DNA from: Type-B symbiont of Plautia stali
Lineage (GTDB): Bacteria; Pseudomonadota; Gammaproteobacteria; Enterobacterales; Enterobacteriaceae
Direction of reading: 5' to 3'
NCBI GenBank assembly: GCA_001485295.1
Contig: BBOA01000004.1
Location: 1 to 64,000 of the forward strand
DNA: 64,000 bases
This document shows positions 31,300 through 45,866 of the stretch, piece by piece. The notes beneath the pieces are model-generated. The model saw only the letters and a program-made list of their open reading frames with translations, was not told the origin of the DNA and ran no database searches. How positions within the stretch are numbered: position 1 is the first letter of the stretch; every line of letters begins with the position of its first letter. A program made the position numbers and the translations under genes.

Positions 31300-32726
31300 T
31301 ACTCACCGCCCAGCAGATTGCGCGCGTTCCAATGCGGGAAGTAACGGTGGATCAGTGCGTTCAGCTCCAGCTCGAAGTCGCTGAACTGACCCGCCTGCTG
31401 CACCGCGCTACTCAGCGGCTGATGGATCATGCCGGCGCCGACGGTAACGTTGCTCATACGATCGATAAAGATCATTCCGCCGGTCACCGGGTTCTGCTGG
31501 TATTGATCCAGCACCATGGGTTCGTCGAAGGTCACCTCTACTAGGCCGATACCGTTCAGCGGCAGCGTTTCGGCGGTGCACTTCTCCAGTGTATTGATCT
31601 CAATCTGATAGATCACCTTCGCTACGCTGCCGCGCGCTTTTTTGCCGGCGATTTTAATATTGTAGCTCTGGCCCGGCTGCAGCGGCTGTTCCGCCATCCA
31701 CACCACGTCGACAGTGGCGGACTGCACCGTTTCCAGCTCGGCGGCGCTATCAACCAGCAGATAGCCGCGGCTGATGTCGATCTCGTCGTTTAGCACCAGA
31801 GTAATAGCTTCGCCCGCGCCCGCTTGCTGCAGGTCGCCGTCAAAGGTGACGATGCGCGCGACACTGGACTCGACGCCGGAAGGTAGCACCTTCACGCGCT
31901 GGCCCACTTTCACCGCACCGGAGGCGAGCGTGCCCGCATAACCGCGGAAGTCCAGGTTCGGGCGGTTAACGTATTGCACCGGGAAGCGCATCGGCTGCGC
32001 ATCCACCACGCGCTTTACCTCGACGGTCTCCAGCACGTCAAGCAGCGTCGGGCCGCTGTACCACGGCATGGTCTGGCTCGGCGTCGCCACGTTGTCGCCT
32101 TCCAGCGCCGACATCGGCACAAAGCGGATATCCAAGTCTTCCGGCAGCTGCGCCGCGAAGTCGAGGTAGTCCTGTTTGATCTGCTCGAAGGTATCCTGGC
32201 TGTATTCCACTAGGTCCATCTTGTTAATCGCCACCACCAGATACTTGATGCCCAGCAGCGTCGAGATAAAGCTGTGGCGGCGCGTCTGGTCTAGCACCCC
32301 TTTGCGCGCGTCGATCAGCAGGATCGCTAGCTCGCAGGTAGAGGCGCCGGTCGCCATATTGCGGGTGTACTGCTCGTGTCCCGGCGTGTCGGCGATAATA
32401 AATTTACGCTTCTCGGTGGAGAAGTAACGGTAGGCCACGTCGATGGTGATGCCCTGCTCGCGCTCCGCCTGCAGACCGTCAACCAGCAGCGCTAGGTCGA
32501 GTTTCTCGCCTTGGGTGCCGTGACGCTTGCTGTCGTTGTGCAGTGAAGAGAGCTGATCTTCATAAATCTGGCGCGTGTCGTTCAGCAGACGGCCGATCAG
32601 TGTGCTTTTGCCGTCGTCGACGCTGCCGCAGGTCAGAAAACGCAGCAGACTTTTATACTGTTGCGCGGTCAGCCAAGCTTCCACGCCGCCCTGATTGGCA
32701 ATCTGTTGTGCAATAACAGTATTCAT
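31299..32726 (-). CDS. cysN: Sulfate adenylyltransferase subunit 1 (GTPase)
   Basis: GTPase subunit of ATP sulfurylase. 475 aa as in E. coli. G1 [16 protein letters not shown], switch region [14 protein letters not shown]3 [12 protein letters not shown] and G4 NKMDLV. An elongation-factor-like barrel follows. In an operon cysD-cysN-cysC with gaps of 10 and -1 bases. Confidence 0.97.
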   Translation of the reverse strand: MNTVIAQQIANQGGVEAWLTAQQYKSLLRFLTCGSVDDGKSTLIGRLLNDTRQIYEDQLSSLHNDSKRHGTQGEKLDLALLVDGLQAEREQGITIDVAYRYFSTEKRKFIIADTPGHEQYTRNMATGASTCELAILLIDARKGVLDQTRRHSFISTLLGIKYLVVAINKMDLVEYSQDTFEQIKQDYLDFAAQLPEDLDIRFVPMSALEGDNVATPSQTMPWYSGPTLLDVLETVEVKRVVDAQPMRFPVQYVNRPNLDFRGYAGTLASGAVKVGQRVKVLPSGVESSVARIVTFDGDLQQAGAGEAITLVLNDEIDISRGYLLVDSAAELETVQSATVDVVWMAEQPLQPGQSYNIKIAGKKARGSVAKVIYQIEINTLEKCTAETLPLNGIGLVEVTFDEPMVLDQYQQNPVTGGMIFIDRMSNVTVGAGMIHQPLSSAVQQAGQFSDFELELNALIHRYFPHWNARNLLGGE

Positions 32727-32736
32727 CTGCGTCTCC

Positions 32737-33645
32737 TTAGAAATAACCCTGACGTTTTTTCAGTTCCATCGAACCGGATTGATCGCGGTCAATCATGCGC
32801 CCCTGACGTTCGCTGGTGGTAGAGACCAGCATCTCTTCGATAATCTCCGGCAGCGTCTGCGCTTCGGATTCCACCGCGCCGGTAAGCGGCCAGCAGCCAA
32901 GCGTGCGGAAACGCACCATGCGCTGCTTAATTACCTCGCCTAGCTGCAGATCGATACGATTGTCATCCACCATCATCAGCATGCCGTCGCGCTCCAGCAC
33001 TGGACGCAGCGCGGCGAGATAGAGCGGCACGATTTCGATATTTTCCAAGAAGATGTACTGCCAGATATCGAGTTCGGTCCAGTTTGACAGCGGGAAGACG
33101 CGAATGTTTTCGCCGTTGTTGATCTGGCCGTTGTAGTTGTGCCACAGCTCTGGACGCTGGTTTTTCGGGTCCCAGCGATGGAAGCGGTCGCGGAAGGAGT
33201 AGATGCGCTCCTTGGCGCGCGACTTCTCTTCGTCGCGACGCGCGCCGCCGAACGCGGCGTCAAAACCATATTTGTTCAGCGCCTGCTTCAGCCCTTCGGT
33301 TTTCATGATATCGGTGTGCTTGGCGCTGCCGTGAACGAATGGGTTGATGCCCATCGCTACGCCTTCTGGATTGCGGTGGACCAGCAGCTCGGCACCCATC
33401 TCTTTTACGGTGCGATCGCGGAACGCGTACATCTCGCGGAACTTCCAGCCAGTGTCGACGTGCAGCAGCGGAAGCGGCAGCGGGCCGGGATAGAAGGCTT
33501 TACGCGCCAGATGCAGCATCACCGACGAATCTTTGCCGATGGAGTACATCATTACCGGATTGCTGAACTCTGCCGCGACTTCGCGGATGATATGAATGCT
33601 TTCTGCCTCTAACTGACGCAGATGGGTGAGTCTTTTTTGGTCCAT
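32737..33645 (-). CDS. cysD: Sulfate adenylyltransferase subunit 2
   Basis: Catalytic subunit making APS from ATP and sulfate. 302 aa as in E. coli. PP-loop motif [14 protein letters not shown] and the [21 protein letters not shown] region are intact. Nine bases downstream of cysG, so cysG-D-N-C look co-transcribed. Confidence 0.97.
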   Translation of the reverse strand: MDQKRLTHLRQLEAESIHIIREVAAEFSNPVMMYSIGKDSSVMLHLARKAFYPGPLPLPLLHVDTGWKFREMYAFRDRTVKEMGAELLVHRNPEGVAMGINPFVHGSAKHTDIMKTEGLKQALNKYGFDAAFGGARRDEEKSRAKERIYSFRDRFHRWDPKNQRPELWHNYNGQINNGENIRVFPLSNWTELDIWQYIFLENIEIVPLYLAALRPVLERDGMLMMVDDNRIDLQLGEVIKQRMVRFRTLGCWPLTGAVESEAQTLPEIIEEMLVSTTSERQGRMIDRDQSGSMELKKRQGYF

Positions 33646-33654
33646 AATTTTTCC

Positions 33655-35070
33655 TCAAGCCAGTGTGACAACGGCGGACTCCCGGGTCGCCTGCTGTGCG
33701 GAATGTTGAAACCACGCCAGTTGCTCGTGCAACTTCACCACTTCCCCGATCACTAGCAGCGCTGGCGTCGGCGCGGCGGCAGCCAGCGTCTCAAGATGTT
33801 CCAGCGTGCCGGTTAGAACCTGCTGATCCTGGCGCGTGCCGCGGCCAATCACCGCAACCGGCGTGTCGGCGGCGCGACCGTGGCGGATCAAGCCTTCGCT
33901 GATTTCCGCCGCCTTTACCGTGCCCATATAGATCGCCAGCGTCTGGCGCGTGCGCGCCAGCGAAGGCCAGTCGATATCGTCGCCGGCGGCGCGGCATTGA
34001 CCGGTAATAAACAGCACGCTCTGCGCTTGATCGCGGTGCGTCAACGGGATGCCGGCATAGGCGGTGGCGCCCGCCGCGGCCGTGACGCCAGGCACCACTT
34101 GGAACGGGATGCCCGCTTCCTGCGCCGCCTGCAGCTCTTCGCCGCCACGGCCGAAGATAAAGGGGTCGCCTCCTTTCAGACGCACCACGCGCTTGCCCTT
34201 ACGCGCCAGCTCCACCAGCAGACGATTGGTCTCTTCCTGCGGCACTAAATGCGCGCCGGCGCGTTTGCCGACGCAGATGCGGTCAGCGTCACGACGTACC
34301 AGATCCAGCACCTCGCCACTGACCAGATGGTCATAAAGCACTACGTCGGCCAGCTGCATCACTTGCAGGCCGCGCAGCGTCAGCAGCCCACTATCGCCGG
34401 GTCCGGCGCCCACCAGAATAATTTCGCCCTCGCGGTTCGGCTCTTCCTGCAGTTTTCGCTGGAGCGTGCGTGTCGCCTCATCCACATTGCCTGCCGACAT
34501 CTGACTAGCGAACAGGCCGTTAAAGGCGCGTTCCCAGAAGAGGCGGCGGTCGGACATGCAGCTGAAGCGCTGTTTCACGCTGTCGCGAAACGTTCCCGCC
34601 ACCTCCGCCATCTGTCCCAAGCTGGCGGGCAGCAGCGACTCCAGCTTTTCCCGCAGCATACGCACTAGCACCGGCGCGGTGCCGCTAGAGGAGATAGCGA
34701 CCACTAGCGGAGAGCGATCGACAATCGAAGGGAAGATAAAGCTGCACTTCGGCTGATCGTCCACTACGTTAACCAGCCGGTGACGGGCATTGGCCTCGTC
34801 GTAAACCTGACGGTTAAGTTGGTTGTCGTCGGTGGCGGCTATCGCTAGGAAAACCGCATCTAGCTGTACCGGATCGAATGTTGTCGCCAGCCATTCGATC
34901 TGCTTCTCCTGATGCTGCGCCTGCAGTTCCGGGCAGAGTTCGCGCGACACCACGCGCACCTGAGCGGAAGCGCGACGTAGCAGCTCGATTTTACGCGCGG
35001 CAACGTCGCCGCCGCCCACGACCAGCACCGAACGACCTTTGAGATCGGCGAAAAGAGGCAAGTAATCCAT
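33655..35070 (-). CDS. cysG: Siroheme synthase (trifunctional)
   Basis: Makes siroheme, the cofactor of sulfite reductase. About 471 aa from the ATG at 35070 ([21 protein letters not shown]), close to E. coli CysG (457). An N-terminal Rossmann dehydrogenase/ferrochelatase domain is followed by a uroporphyrinogen methyltransferase domain with [32 protein letters not shown] and [11 protein letters not shown] longer open frame extends upstream to 35190 but crosses the promoter. Placement before cysD links cofactor supply to the pathway. Confidence 0.96.
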   Translation of the reverse strand: MDYLPLFADLKGRSVLVVGGGDVAARKIELLRRASAQVRVVSRELCPELQAQHQEKQIEWLATTFDPVQLDAVFLAIAATDDNQLNRQVYDEANARHRLVNVVDDQPKCSFIFPSIVDRSPLVVAISSSGTAPVLVRMLREKLESLLPASLGQMAEVAGTFRDSVKQRFSCMSDRRLFWERAFNGLFASQMSAGNVDEATRTLQRKLQEEPNREGEIILVGAGPGDSGLLTLRGLQVMQLADVVLYDHLVSGEVLDLVRRDADRICVGKRAGAHLVPQEETNRLLVELARKGKRVVRLKGGDPFIFGRGGEELQAAQEAGIPFQVVPGVTAAAGATAYAGIPLTHRDQAQSVLFITGQCRAAGDDIDWPSLARTRQTLAIYMGTVKAAEISEGLIRHGRAADTPVAVIGRGTRQDQQVLTGTLEHLETLAAAAPTPALLVIGEVVKLHEQLAWFQHSAQQATRESAVVTLA

Positions 35071-35134
35071 GATAATCCTAGCGTTATAACCGTAATTTAA
35101 CGCGACTATAAGTTGTGCCCTTCTGGCAGATGAA

Positions 35135-35149
35135 ATTCCAAATTGGAAT
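35135..35149. promoter_or_regulatory. Palindrome in the cysG-cysDNC promoter region
   Basis: ATTCCAAATTGGAAT, a perfect 15-base palindrome about 65 bases upstream of the cysG ATG, with a related ATGGAAT half-site at about 35163-35169. Position and form suggest a CysB or other LysR-type binding site; CysB sites are poorly conserved, so the assignment is tentative. Confidence 0.4.
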
Positions 35150-35325
35150 GAGCAGTTACCGAATGGAATAACGTACCAGGACAAGGTCATAACAAAATGT
35201 GCTTAACGGATGAAGGCTTTCAGAGTGAATCAAATTGTTTAATGGCGATCACAGTTTCACACTGCATACTGAGAGGCGAAAAAATTTCGGCTTCCCGTCA
35301 CAGGGTGACCCACAAGGATCACAGC

Positions 35326-36090
35326 ATGTTTGCCTTTCTCCGCCTGACCGCGCTGGCTGCGCTGTTAAATTACGGTTTCGCTCTGCACGCCCAAGCCGCC
35401 AGCGCCGCGCCGAGGGAATTTGCCGATTCAATACCGGCTATCGTTGGCATGAACCAACGGCAAGCTGCCTTGGCATAAAGTGACGGCGACATCGGTGATT
35501 GCCTCGCGCGCTGACAGCGCGCCGCAGGAGATCCTGATCGTGGCACCTCTCGATACCTAGACGCCGCTCAGCAGCAGCGACGCGGAGCATAACCTCGGCG
35601 GCCTACGCCTGCAGGGGGCCCATCCGAGCTAGGCGACATGCAGGATTACGTGGCGCGCATGAGCGCGAAAGAGAAAAAGAATACGCTGCTGGTGGTGGAT
35701 CTTAATAGTCTGATCACCTTTATTTCAACAGCGGCGGTAATACGCCACGCGCGGTGCGAAAGCAGACCAGCGAGCACGCTCTGCGCCTGGCTGGCAGCTC
35801 GGCATCTCCGCTGCCAGCCATCAAATGACAGCGCGCGACTATAGCGGCGCCAACGCTTTCGATAAGGCGGGCTTTCCGCTGCTAGCAAATGGGCGCTGGG
35901 CGGCCGAGACGGGGCGCAGCAGCGCAGCCGTTCGACGCGTTTCCCGGACGGCACCACGCGCCATCAGACCGATCGCGATAATCTTAATTATCTGGATCGC
36001 TGGCTGCCGGGCCGCATCTCGCTGCGCACGCGCGACAGCGTCAAGGTGCTGCTGTCGCTGCTGGCCGAGCTAACCAACCCCAAAGTATAA
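35326..36090 (+). pseudogene. iap: Broken Iap-type periplasmic aminopeptidase
   Basis: A signal peptide (MFAFLRLTALAALLNYG ... HAQA) leads into fragments that match E. coli Iap in order: LPWHKVTATSVIAS, NLGGLRLQG, KKNTLLVVDLNSL, AVRKQTSEHAL and LDRWLPGRISLRTRDSV. It is broken by a TAG near 35557 (LDT-Y-TPLS), other stops and several frameshifts. Divergent from cysG as iap is from cysD in E. coli. Confidence 0.85.
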
Positions 36091-36141
36091 AGGTGTGAAA
36101 CGCAGAAGCGCGCTGTTCAGTCACAGCGCGCGCAGTAAAAC

Positions 36142-36876
36142 TCAGCCTTCGTGCAGACCGCACTCGCGCTTCAGCCCAAAAAAGCGCGTCTCCTCTTCCG
36201 ACATGCCGGGTTTCCATTTGCGCGTAGTGTGCGTATCGCCCACTGATAAATAGCCCTTATTCCACAGCGGATGATATTTGAGGTTGTGCTGTTGCAGATA
36301 CTGGTGAATCTGACGATTGTCCCAGTCGATAATTGGCAGAACTTTGAACACGCCGCGCTGCACGCCGAGCACCGACAGGCCGCCTCGGCTGCTGGACTGA
36401 TCGCGACGCAGCCCGGCGAACCAAGTCTGCGTGCCCAGCGTCTGCAGTGCGCGGTTCATCGGCTCAACCTTGTTAATCTTGTTGTACTGCTCGATACCCT
36501 CGACGCCCTGCTCCCACAGCTTGCCGTAGCGCGCTTCCTGCCAGGCCGGCGAGATTTCGGCGCGAAACACCTGCAGGTTCAGGCCTAGCTGTTCCGTCAG
36601 CTGGTCGATAAAGCGATAGGTTTCCGGGAACAGGTAGCCAGTATCGATGAGGATCACCGGAATATCGGGCTGCTGACGCGTCACCAGATGTAGCGACACC
36701 GCCGCCTGAATGCCGAAACTCGATGAGAGCACAAAGGTGCCCGGCAGATTCTCCAGCGTCCAGATGACGCGCTTCTCCGCCGAACGTTTCCCCAACTGCG
36801 CATTAATGGCCGCTAACGCCAGCGTGCGCTCGACTTTGTTCATTTCACTCAGTACTGCGAGGTCGAACTGATTCAT
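36142..36876 (-). CDS. cysH: Phosphoadenylylsulfate reductase (thioredoxin-dependent)
   Basis: Reduces PAPS to sulfite. 244 aa as in E. coli. PP-loop-like [10 protein letters not shown], and the C-terminal catalytic ECGLHEG with its single redox cysteine. Start overlaps the cysI stop by four bases. Intact. Confidence 0.97.
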   Translation of the reverse strand: MNQFDLAVLSEMNKVERTLALAAINAQLGKRSAEKRVIWTLENLPGTFVLSSSFGIQAAVSLHLVTRQQPDIPVILIDTGYLFPETYRFIDQLTEQLGLNLQVFRAEISPAWQEARYGKLWEQGVEGIEQYNKINKVEPMNRALQTLGTQTWFAGLRRDQSSSRGGLSVLGVQRGVFKVLPIIDWDNRQIHQYLQQHNLKYHPLWNKGYLSVGDTHTTRKWKPGMSEEETRFFGLKRECGLHEG

Positions 36877-38597
36877 ACTGCCTCCGAATCCCAGAAATCG
36901 CGCGCCGGATCGATCACCGGCTTGATGATACCTGAACGGATAGTGAAATCACCGAAGCTTTCTGCGCCATGGCGCTCCTGCGCCCAGCGCCCTACCAGCT
37001 TATCAATGCTGGCGAGGATCTCGCTTTCGATAATGTTCTCGCGGTACATGCGCGGAATGCGCGTGCCGATGCGGTTGCCGCCGATATGCAGGTTGTAACG
37101 GCCTGGCGCTTTGCCCACCAGCCCGATTTCGGCTAGCATGGCACGGCCGCAGCCGTTGGGACACCCGGTGACGCGTAACACGATGTACTCGTCGCCCACG
37201 CCGTGGCGGTGCATGATTTCTTCGACTTTGGTGACGAAGGCAGGCAGAAAACGCTCCGCCTCCGCCATCGCCAGCGGACAGGTTGGAAACGCCACGCAGG
37301 CCATTGAGTTCTCGCGCTGGGAGGTGACGCTCTTCATCAGGCCATGTTCGCGCGCAATCGCTTCAATCTTTGCCTTTTCACTCTCCGGCACGCCGGCAAC
37401 GATCAGGTTCTGGTTGGCGGTCAGGCGGAAATCGCCCTGATGCACGCGCGCAATAGCCGCCATGCCGCTCTTCAGCGGACGAGCTGGGTAGTCGAGCAGC
37501 CGGCCGTTTTCGATAAACAGCGTCAGGTGCCACTTTTTGTCTATGCCTTTGATCCAGCCAATGCGGTCACCGCGCGTGGTGAACTCATACGAGCGGATCG
37601 GTTCGAACGTCAGACCGGCACGCTTCTCGACTTCCGCTTTAAAGGTCTCGACGCCGACGCGCTCCAGCGTGTATTTAGTTTTAGCGTTTTTACGATCGGT
37701 GCGGTTGCCCCAGTCGCGCTGCGTGGTCACCACTGCCGCTGCCACCTCCAGCGTTTTATGCAGCGGCAGGTAGCCGAATTTGCTGGCGGTGCGCGCATAG
37801 GTCGCTTTGTTGCCGTGTTCGATAGACAAACCACCGCCGACCAGCAGGTTAAAGCCGATCAGCTTGCCTTTTTCCGCCACGGCGATGAAGTTAAGATCAT
37901 TGGCGTGCAGATCCACGTCGTTGTGCGGCGGGATCACCACGGTAGTTTTAAACTTACGCGGCAAGTAGGTTTCGCCGAGGATTGGCTCCTCATCGGTAGT
38001 GGCGACCTTCTCTTTATCCCACCAGATTTCCGCATAGGCGCGGGTGCGTGGCAGCAGATGCTCGGAGATCTTTTTCGCCCACTCGTAGGCTTCCTGATGC
38101 AGCTCCGACTCAACCGGGTTGGAGGTGCAGAGCACGTTGCGGTTGACGTCGTTGGCGGTCGCCAGCGCGTCGAGACCGACTTCGTGCAGCATCTGGTGCG
38201 ACGGCTTGACGTTCTTCTTCAGAATGCCGTGAAACTGGAAGGTCTGACGGTTGGTCAGACGAATGCTGCCGTACAGGGTTTTCTCGGTAGCGAATTTATC
38301 GATCGCCAGCCACTGCGTCGGCGTAATGATGCCGCCCGGCAGACGGCAGCGCAGCATCATGGCGTGACGCGGCTCCAGCTTCTGCTCGGCGCGCTCGGCG
38401 CGAATGTCGCGGTCATCCTGCTGGTACATGCCGTGGAAACGGATCAGCAGGAAGTTATCTCCGCTAAAGCCGCCGGTCAGCCCCTCGTCAAGGTCTTCCA
38501 GAATAGTGCCGCGTAAATAGTTGCTCTCTTTTTTAAGACGCTCGGCGTCAACCAGCTTACCTTCAACGACCAGAGGTCCAAGATGTTTTTCGCTCAT
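36873..38597 (-). CDS. cysI: Sulfite reductase hemoprotein subunit
   Basis: Siroheme and 4Fe-4S subunit reducing sulfite to sulfide. 574 aa (E. coli 570). The cluster cysteines lie in [16 protein letters not shown] and [17 protein letters not shown]. Overlaps the cysJ stop by one base; operon cysJIH. Confidence 0.98.
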   Translation of the reverse strand: MSEKHLGPLVVEGKLVDAERLKKESNYLRGTILEDLDEGLTGGFSGDNFLLIRFHGMYQQDDRDIRAERAEQKLEPRHAMMLRCRLPGGIITPTQWLAIDKFATEKTLYGSIRLTNRQTFQFHGILKKNVKPSHQMLHEVGLDALATANDVNRNVLCTSNPVESELHQEAYEWAKKISEHLLPRTRAYAEIWWDKEKVATTDEEPILGETYLPRKFKTTVVIPPHNDVDLHANDLNFIAVAEKGKLIGFNLLVGGGLSIEHGNKATYARTASKFGYLPLHKTLEVAAAVVTTQRDWGNRTDRKNAKTKYTLERVGVETFKAEVEKRAGLTFEPIRSYEFTTRGDRIGWIKGIDKKWHLTLFIENGRLLDYPARPLKSGMAAIARVHQGDFRLTANQNLIVAGVPESEKAKIEAIAREHGLMKSVTSQRENSMACVAFPTCPLAMAEAERFLPAFVTKVEEIMHRHGVGDEYIVLRVTGCPNGCGRAMLAEIGLVGKAPGRYNLHIGGNRIGTRIPRMYRENIIESEILASIDKLVGRWAQERHGAESFGDFTIRSGIIKPVIDPARDFWDSEAV

Positions 38598-40402
38598 CAG
38601 TAAACGTCTCGTTGATAACGGCGCTCAATGCGCAGCTCACTTAAAAATTCGTCGGCCGTTTCACGATCCATTGCGCCGTGTTCGACCACCACATCCAGCA
38701 GCGCCTGCTCGACATCTTTCGCCATACGGTTGGCGTCGCCGCAAACATAAATATGCGCGCCCTCTTCGATCCAGCGCCACACTTCCGCCCCTTTCGCACG
38801 GATTTTGTCCTGTACGTAAACCTTCTGCTCTTGGTCGCGCGACCAAGCGAGATCGATATGGGTCAGCCGGCCATCTTTCACATACTGCTGCCACTCGACC
38901 TGATAAAGGAAGTCTTCGGTAAAGTGCGGGTTGCCGAAGAAGAGCCAGTTTTTGCCGCCGGCGCCGTCGTTGTCGCGCTGCTGCATGAAGGCGCGGAACG
39001 GCGCGATGCCGGTGCCCGGCCCAATCATAATCACCGGCGCGTCGGGATTCACAGGCAGGCGGAAGTTATCGTTGTGTTCGATAAAGACGCGGACCGTCGC
39101 ATCCTCTTCCAGACGATCGGCCAGATAGCTCGACGCGCCGCCGGCGCGGGCGCGGCCGTCGATGTCGAAACGCACCGCGCCGACGGTGATATGTACTTCG
39201 GTTTCATTCTCCGCCTGCGACGAGGCGATAGAATAGAGGCGCGGCGTTAGCGGACGCAGCAGCGTGGTCAGCTGCTCGACGTGAAGTTCGGCCGGCGCGT
39301 TGCGCACCATATCGACGATGGGAAAGGTCTGCGCATAGTGCTGCAGTTTCGCCTTGTCGCCCGCCAGCGCCAGCAGCGTCTCATTGCGCGACAGCGCGGC
39401 GTACTGCTCGACGATCTGCGCGGTGTTGACCGTCAGCTCGAAATGTTTTTGCAGCGCCTCGCTGAGCGGTAGTGTTTCATTGTTGATCGGCACTGGCTCG
39501 TCGCCTTTCAGCCACAGCAGACTCAGCAGCTCCGCTACCAGTTCAGAATCGTTTTCATACCAGACGCCCAGCGCGTCGCCCGGCTGGTAGCGCAGGCCAG
39601 AATCGCCTAGGTCGATTTCGATATGACGTACGTCTTTGTCGGAGTAGCGGCCAGTGATTTTCTGGTTAACGGCAAAGCTAGCGCTCAGCGGCACCTCTTT
39701 GGTGTAGGGGCTACTGTGCAATTCATTGACGCTGCCCGCCACGGTGGCGATTGCCTGCGCCGGCGTTTCGCTCGGAACGCGCTGCTTCAGCACCTCGACC
39801 AGCGCTCGGCGCCAGTTCGCTACCGCCTCGGCAAAATCGACGTCGGCGTCGACACGATCTAGCAGACGCTCTGCTCCCAGCTCCGCCAAGCGGCCGTCAA
39901 AATCCTTACCCGCTTTGCTGAAGAATTCATAGGAGGTATCGCCCAAGCCAAGCACCGCAAAGGCGGAGCTATCCAGCTTCGGCGCTTTTTTCGACATCAG
40001 GAATTTATGGAGAGCCACCGCCTCTTCCGGCGGATCGCCTTCGCCCTGTGTCGAGGTAACGATAACCAGCAGTTTTTCCTGCGCGATATGCTTGAACTTG
40101 TAGTCGCCGGCGTTAACCAGCTTAGCCTTCAGCTTTGCCGCCTGCAGATCGTCGCGCAGCTGTTCCGCCACGCGGCGCGCATTGCCGGTTTGCGACGCCG
40201 AGATCAGCGTAATCGCCGGGATCTCCGCCGCCGCTGGCGCGCTGGCCGCGACGCTGCCTAGCGTCTGATTAATCATTCCCCAGAAGTAGCCAGAGAGCCA
40301 TGCCAGCTGGGTGGGAGAGAAATCAGTGGTTGCCGCCTGTAAGCGTGCAAGCTGCTCCGAGTTGAGCGGAAGCAGAAAACCTGGAGGTGCCTGAGTCGTC
40401 AT
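38597..40402 (-). CDS. cysJ: Sulfite reductase flavoprotein subunit
   Basis: NADPH-to-hemoprotein electron transfer. About 601 aa from the ATG at 40402 ([21 protein letters not shown]), matching E. coli CysJ (599). Flavodoxin domain with [15 protein letters not shown] and [16 protein letters not shown] domain with [13 protein letters not shown] domain with [17 protein letters not shown] and [14 protein letters not shown] longer open frame to 40501 is not needed. Confidence 0.97.
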   Translation of the reverse strand: MTTQAPPGFLLPLNSEQLARLQAATTDFSPTQLAWLSGYFWGMINQTLGSVAASAPAAAEIPAITLISASQTGNARRVAEQLRDDLQAAKLKAKLVNAGDYKFKHIAQEKLLVIVTSTQGEGDPPEEAVALHKFLMSKKAPKLDSSAFAVLGLGDTSYEFFSKAGKDFDGRLAELGAERLLDRVDADVDFAEAVANWRRALVEVLKQRVPSETPAQAIATVAGSVNELHSSPYTKEVPLSASFAVNQKITGRYSDKDVRHIEIDLGDSGLRYQPGDALGVWYENDSELVAELLSLLWLKGDEPVPINNETLPLSEALQKHFELTVNTAQIVEQYAALSRNETLLALAGDKAKLQHYAQTFPIVDMVRNAPAELHVEQLTTLLRPLTPRLYSIASSQAENETEVHITVGAVRFDIDGRARAGGASSYLADRLEEDATVRVFIEHNDNFRLPVNPDAPVIMIGPGTGIAPFRAFMQQRDNDGAGGKNWLFFGNPHFTEDFLYQVEWQQYVKDGRLTHIDLAWSRDQEQKVYVQDKIRAKGAEVWRWIEEGAHIYVCGDANRMAKDVEQALLDVVVEHGAMDRETADEFLSELRIERRYQRDVY

Positions 40403-40696
40403 CGCGTTAAAAATTCCAGTATCTGAAGTCCGGACCGTAAGTAGCGGGAAGAGTGGTAGGTTACCGGCCCGTATATTAACGATTAAATACGGCTTCGACA
40501 TAATTAATAACCAAAATGACTAAGTGTTTTTTTAGTAGAACTAATCACTAAAACTGGTATAGAAAAGCCTTATCTATCATAAAGTTAAATCATGGCCTTT
40601 TGAATGAGGCCGTGAAATTTATCCTTTCTGGCGATGCGGGTGCGAAAATTCCGTATTTCAGTTAGAATTTCCCGATTTTTAAGCCTGAGAGCCACA
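40403..40696. other. Divergent cysJ / queD promoter region
   Basis: About 290 bases, AT-rich near 40490-40600. It must hold the cysJIH promoter and, by analogy, a CysB activation site, but no confident operator was identified. Confidence 0.4.
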
Positions 40697-41056
40697 ATGT
40701 TTACCACACTATTTAAAGAGTTCCAGTTCGAAGCCGCTCACCATTTGCCTAACGTCCCGGCAGGACACAAATGCGGTCGCCTACATGGCCACTCGTTTCT
40801 AGTGCGACTGGAAATTACCGGCGAAGTGGACTCGCATACCGGCTGGGTGATGGATTTCGCCGAACTGAAAGCGGCATTCAGCCCCCTTTACGACCGTCTC
40901 GACCACTACTATCTCAATGAGATCCCAGGCTTGGAGAATCCGACAAGCGAAGTGCTGGCGAAGTGGATTTGGGATGAGATGAAGCCGCTGCTGCCGAAGC
41001 TGAGCGCGGTAATGATCAAAGAAACCTGCACCGCAGGCTCCGTCTATAAAGGCTAA
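40697..41056 (+). CDS. queD: 6-carboxy-5,6,7,8-tetrahydropterin synthase
   Basis: Second step of queuosine (preQ0) synthesis. 119 aa from ATG 40697 (E. coli 121). Zinc histidines in FEAAHHLPN and RLHGHSF, catalytic cysteine in [10 protein letters not shown], and the [11 protein letters not shown] end. An in-frame codon at 40634 is ignored because it adds a non-conserved basic stretch. queE is nearby. Confidence 0.96.
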   Translation: MFTTLFKEFQFEAAHHLPNVPAGHKCGRLHGHSFLVRLEITGEVDSHTGWVMDFAELKAAFSPLYDRLDHYYLNEIPGLENPTSEVLAKWIWDEMKPLLPKLSAVMIKETCTAGSVYKG

Positions 41057-41173
41057 TGGCCGTTCAGAGTGCGGTTGACGCAGCCCACTCTACGCTTCTT
41101 TACGCCCATGTCATCTCTGTCGTCTGCCGCCTCTACGTTGTTCTCTCCTTATTAAAGATCAAGAAAATCAAAG

Positions 41174-41778
41174 ATGAATCTGAAGCACCTTGCCGCCTTC
41201 GCGCTGTTTTTTACCGCCTCTGCCACCGTTCAGGCGAAAAAGTCCTCGACTCTCCCTAGCCGGAAAACGTGCCGGATGAATTTTACGCCGTGACCGAAAT
41301 CCCGGCGGGCGGCATCATTAAATATGAGAACGACGCCAAAACCGGCTTTATCTTGGCGGATCGCTTTCAGTCGATGCCGGTGTGGCCTCTCCGGCCAACT
41401 ACGGCTACCTGACGCATTCGCTGGACGGCGATAATGATCCGCTCGACGTAATCTTCTATACCCGTGCGCCGCGGCGGCGCCCGGCACGTTGATCAAGCGG
41501 CGCGCCATCGGCGTGCTGAAGCTCATCGACGGCGGCGAAGTGGACGATAAGATCGTCGCGGTACCGACCAGAAAAATCGATCTCACTTATGACGACATCA
41601 AGAGCCCTGAAAGATTTGCCGAAGATCGAGCAGAAGCGTCTGTAGGCGTTTTTTCGCGTCTATAAAGCAAGCTGCCGGACGAGCGCAAAAGGTTGAGCTA
41701 AACAGGATTTGAAAGAGCCGACACGTGGCGAAAGGCGAAATTAAGAAGGTGTTTGACGCCTATAAAGCGAAGCAGTAA
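41174..41778 (+). pseudogene. Broken secreted inorganic pyrophosphatase
   Basis: MNLKHLAAFALFFTASATVQA is a signal peptide, then, after a frameshift near 41258, ENVPDEFYAVTEIPAGGIIKYE, NYGYLTHSLDGDNDPLDV (the DGDNDPLD metal site) and a tail ending FDAYKAKQ. Further frameshifts near 41385, 41460 and 41600 break it. The export signal distinguishes it from cytosolic Ppa. Confidence 0.88.
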
Positions 41779-41815
41779 CGCGGGCGGCGCTGACGCCGCC
41801 CTGCTCTCTCTGTCG

Positions 41816-42487
41816 TCAGACGATATTGAGATACTTGTGCGTCTGCATCGACAGGCGCCAGTTACGCGCGATGCAGGTATCGATACAGAGTTTGGTCGCC
41901 GCGTCTTTGCGGCTGATGGGCTGTAGCGCAATGATACGCGCTTTGCTGTCGCTTAGCGTCGCCAGCAGTTCATCCAGCGCCTCGATGTCACGCCCACGCG
42001 CCACCGGATACTTGATCTCGTCCGCGCGCTGCAGCGCCTGCGCCAGCACATCATAGCCGCCGCGCATATTAACTTTCGGCGACACCGTCACCCAGGTTCG
42101 ATCTGAGCAGTGCACTTCATGGGTACCGCTGGTTTCAATCTGGCACTGAAAGCCGTGCGCTTCTAATGCGGTGGTCAGCGGGCGTAGATCGTAAATCGAC
42201 GGCTCACCGCCGGTGATGACCACATGTCGCGCTGTCCAGCCCTGGCGCTGGATGGTTTCAATCAGCAGCACCGCATCGGCGTTGCCCCATGACTCGCTCT
42301 CGACCGTTTTGATCAGAATATCGCCCAGCGCCGTTTCCCGATCGGCTCGTTTTTCCCAAGTGTGTTTGGTATCGCACCAGCTACAACCTACCGGACATCC
42401 CTGTAAGCGGATAAAGATGGCCGGGACGCCGGTGTAAAATCCTTCACCCTGCAGCGTCTGGGACATTTCGTTAATCGGGTACTGCAT
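41816..42487 (-). CDS. queE: 7-carboxy-7-deazaguanine synthase (radical SAM)
   Basis: Third preQ0 step. 223 aa from ATG 42487 (MQYPINEMSQTLQGEG), as E. coli QueE. Radical-SAM cysteines in CPVGCSWC with the shortened family spacing, and VVITGGEPSIYD. The open frame extends upstream to 42646 but over the eno terminator. Confidence 0.96.
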   Translation of the reverse strand: MQYPINEMSQTLQGEGFYTGVPAIFIRLQGCPVGCSWCDTKHTWEKRADRETALGDILIKTVESESWGNADAVLLIETIQRQGWTARHVVITGGEPSIYDLRPLTTALEAHGFQCQIETSGTHEVHCSDRTWVTVSPKVNMRGGYDVLAQALQRADEIKYPVARGRDIEALDELLATLSDSKARIIALQPISRKDAATKLCIDTCIARNWRLSMQTHKYLNIV

Positions 42488-42584
42488 TACGGACTCGCTA
42501 GAAAAAAACAGGGCACTGATTATGGCAGATTTGCCGCGCAGCTCAACCAAGTGATGTGCCTTTTCTCTGCCGCTATTAAAAGCA

Positions 42585-42609
42585 AAAGCCCCGCGCAAGG
42601 CGGGGCTTT
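42585..42609 (-). terminator. eno terminator
   Basis: On the minus strand AAAGCCCCGC, short loop, GCGGGGCTTT then TGCTTTTAAT; 10-bp stem with U-rich tail directly after eno. Confidence 0.88.
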
Positions 42610-42650
42610 CTCTCAGGCGAATGCCGTCAGCTGACAGCATCACCAAGCGA

Positions 42651-43970
<1,320 letters not shown>

Positions 43971-44025
43971 TTAGTAAATCCTAAGACAAACAATGTACGA
44001 AAAGTTCGCGCATTGTTCGTGAAAC

Positions 44026-45678
<1,653 letters not shown>

Positions 45679-45866
45679 TTAGGTTTAAAGACGGTGGAAT
45701 AACAAAGACGGAGAAACATTATACTTGAAACCTCTGCTAGCTACAATTGATGAATCACCGCCATCTTCCAACGCATTGCTACAAGCAGCATAGCGGACAG
45801 TAGCATGAGAAATGTTGACGCAGGTCACAACTTTTTTCTCACGCTGAATCGAGTAAGCGTGACCGG

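Noticed and set aside
35070-35190. Extended N-terminus of cysG from 35190.
   Set aside because: The extra 40 residues cross a palindromic promoter region and are absent from the family, which starts at MDYLPLF.
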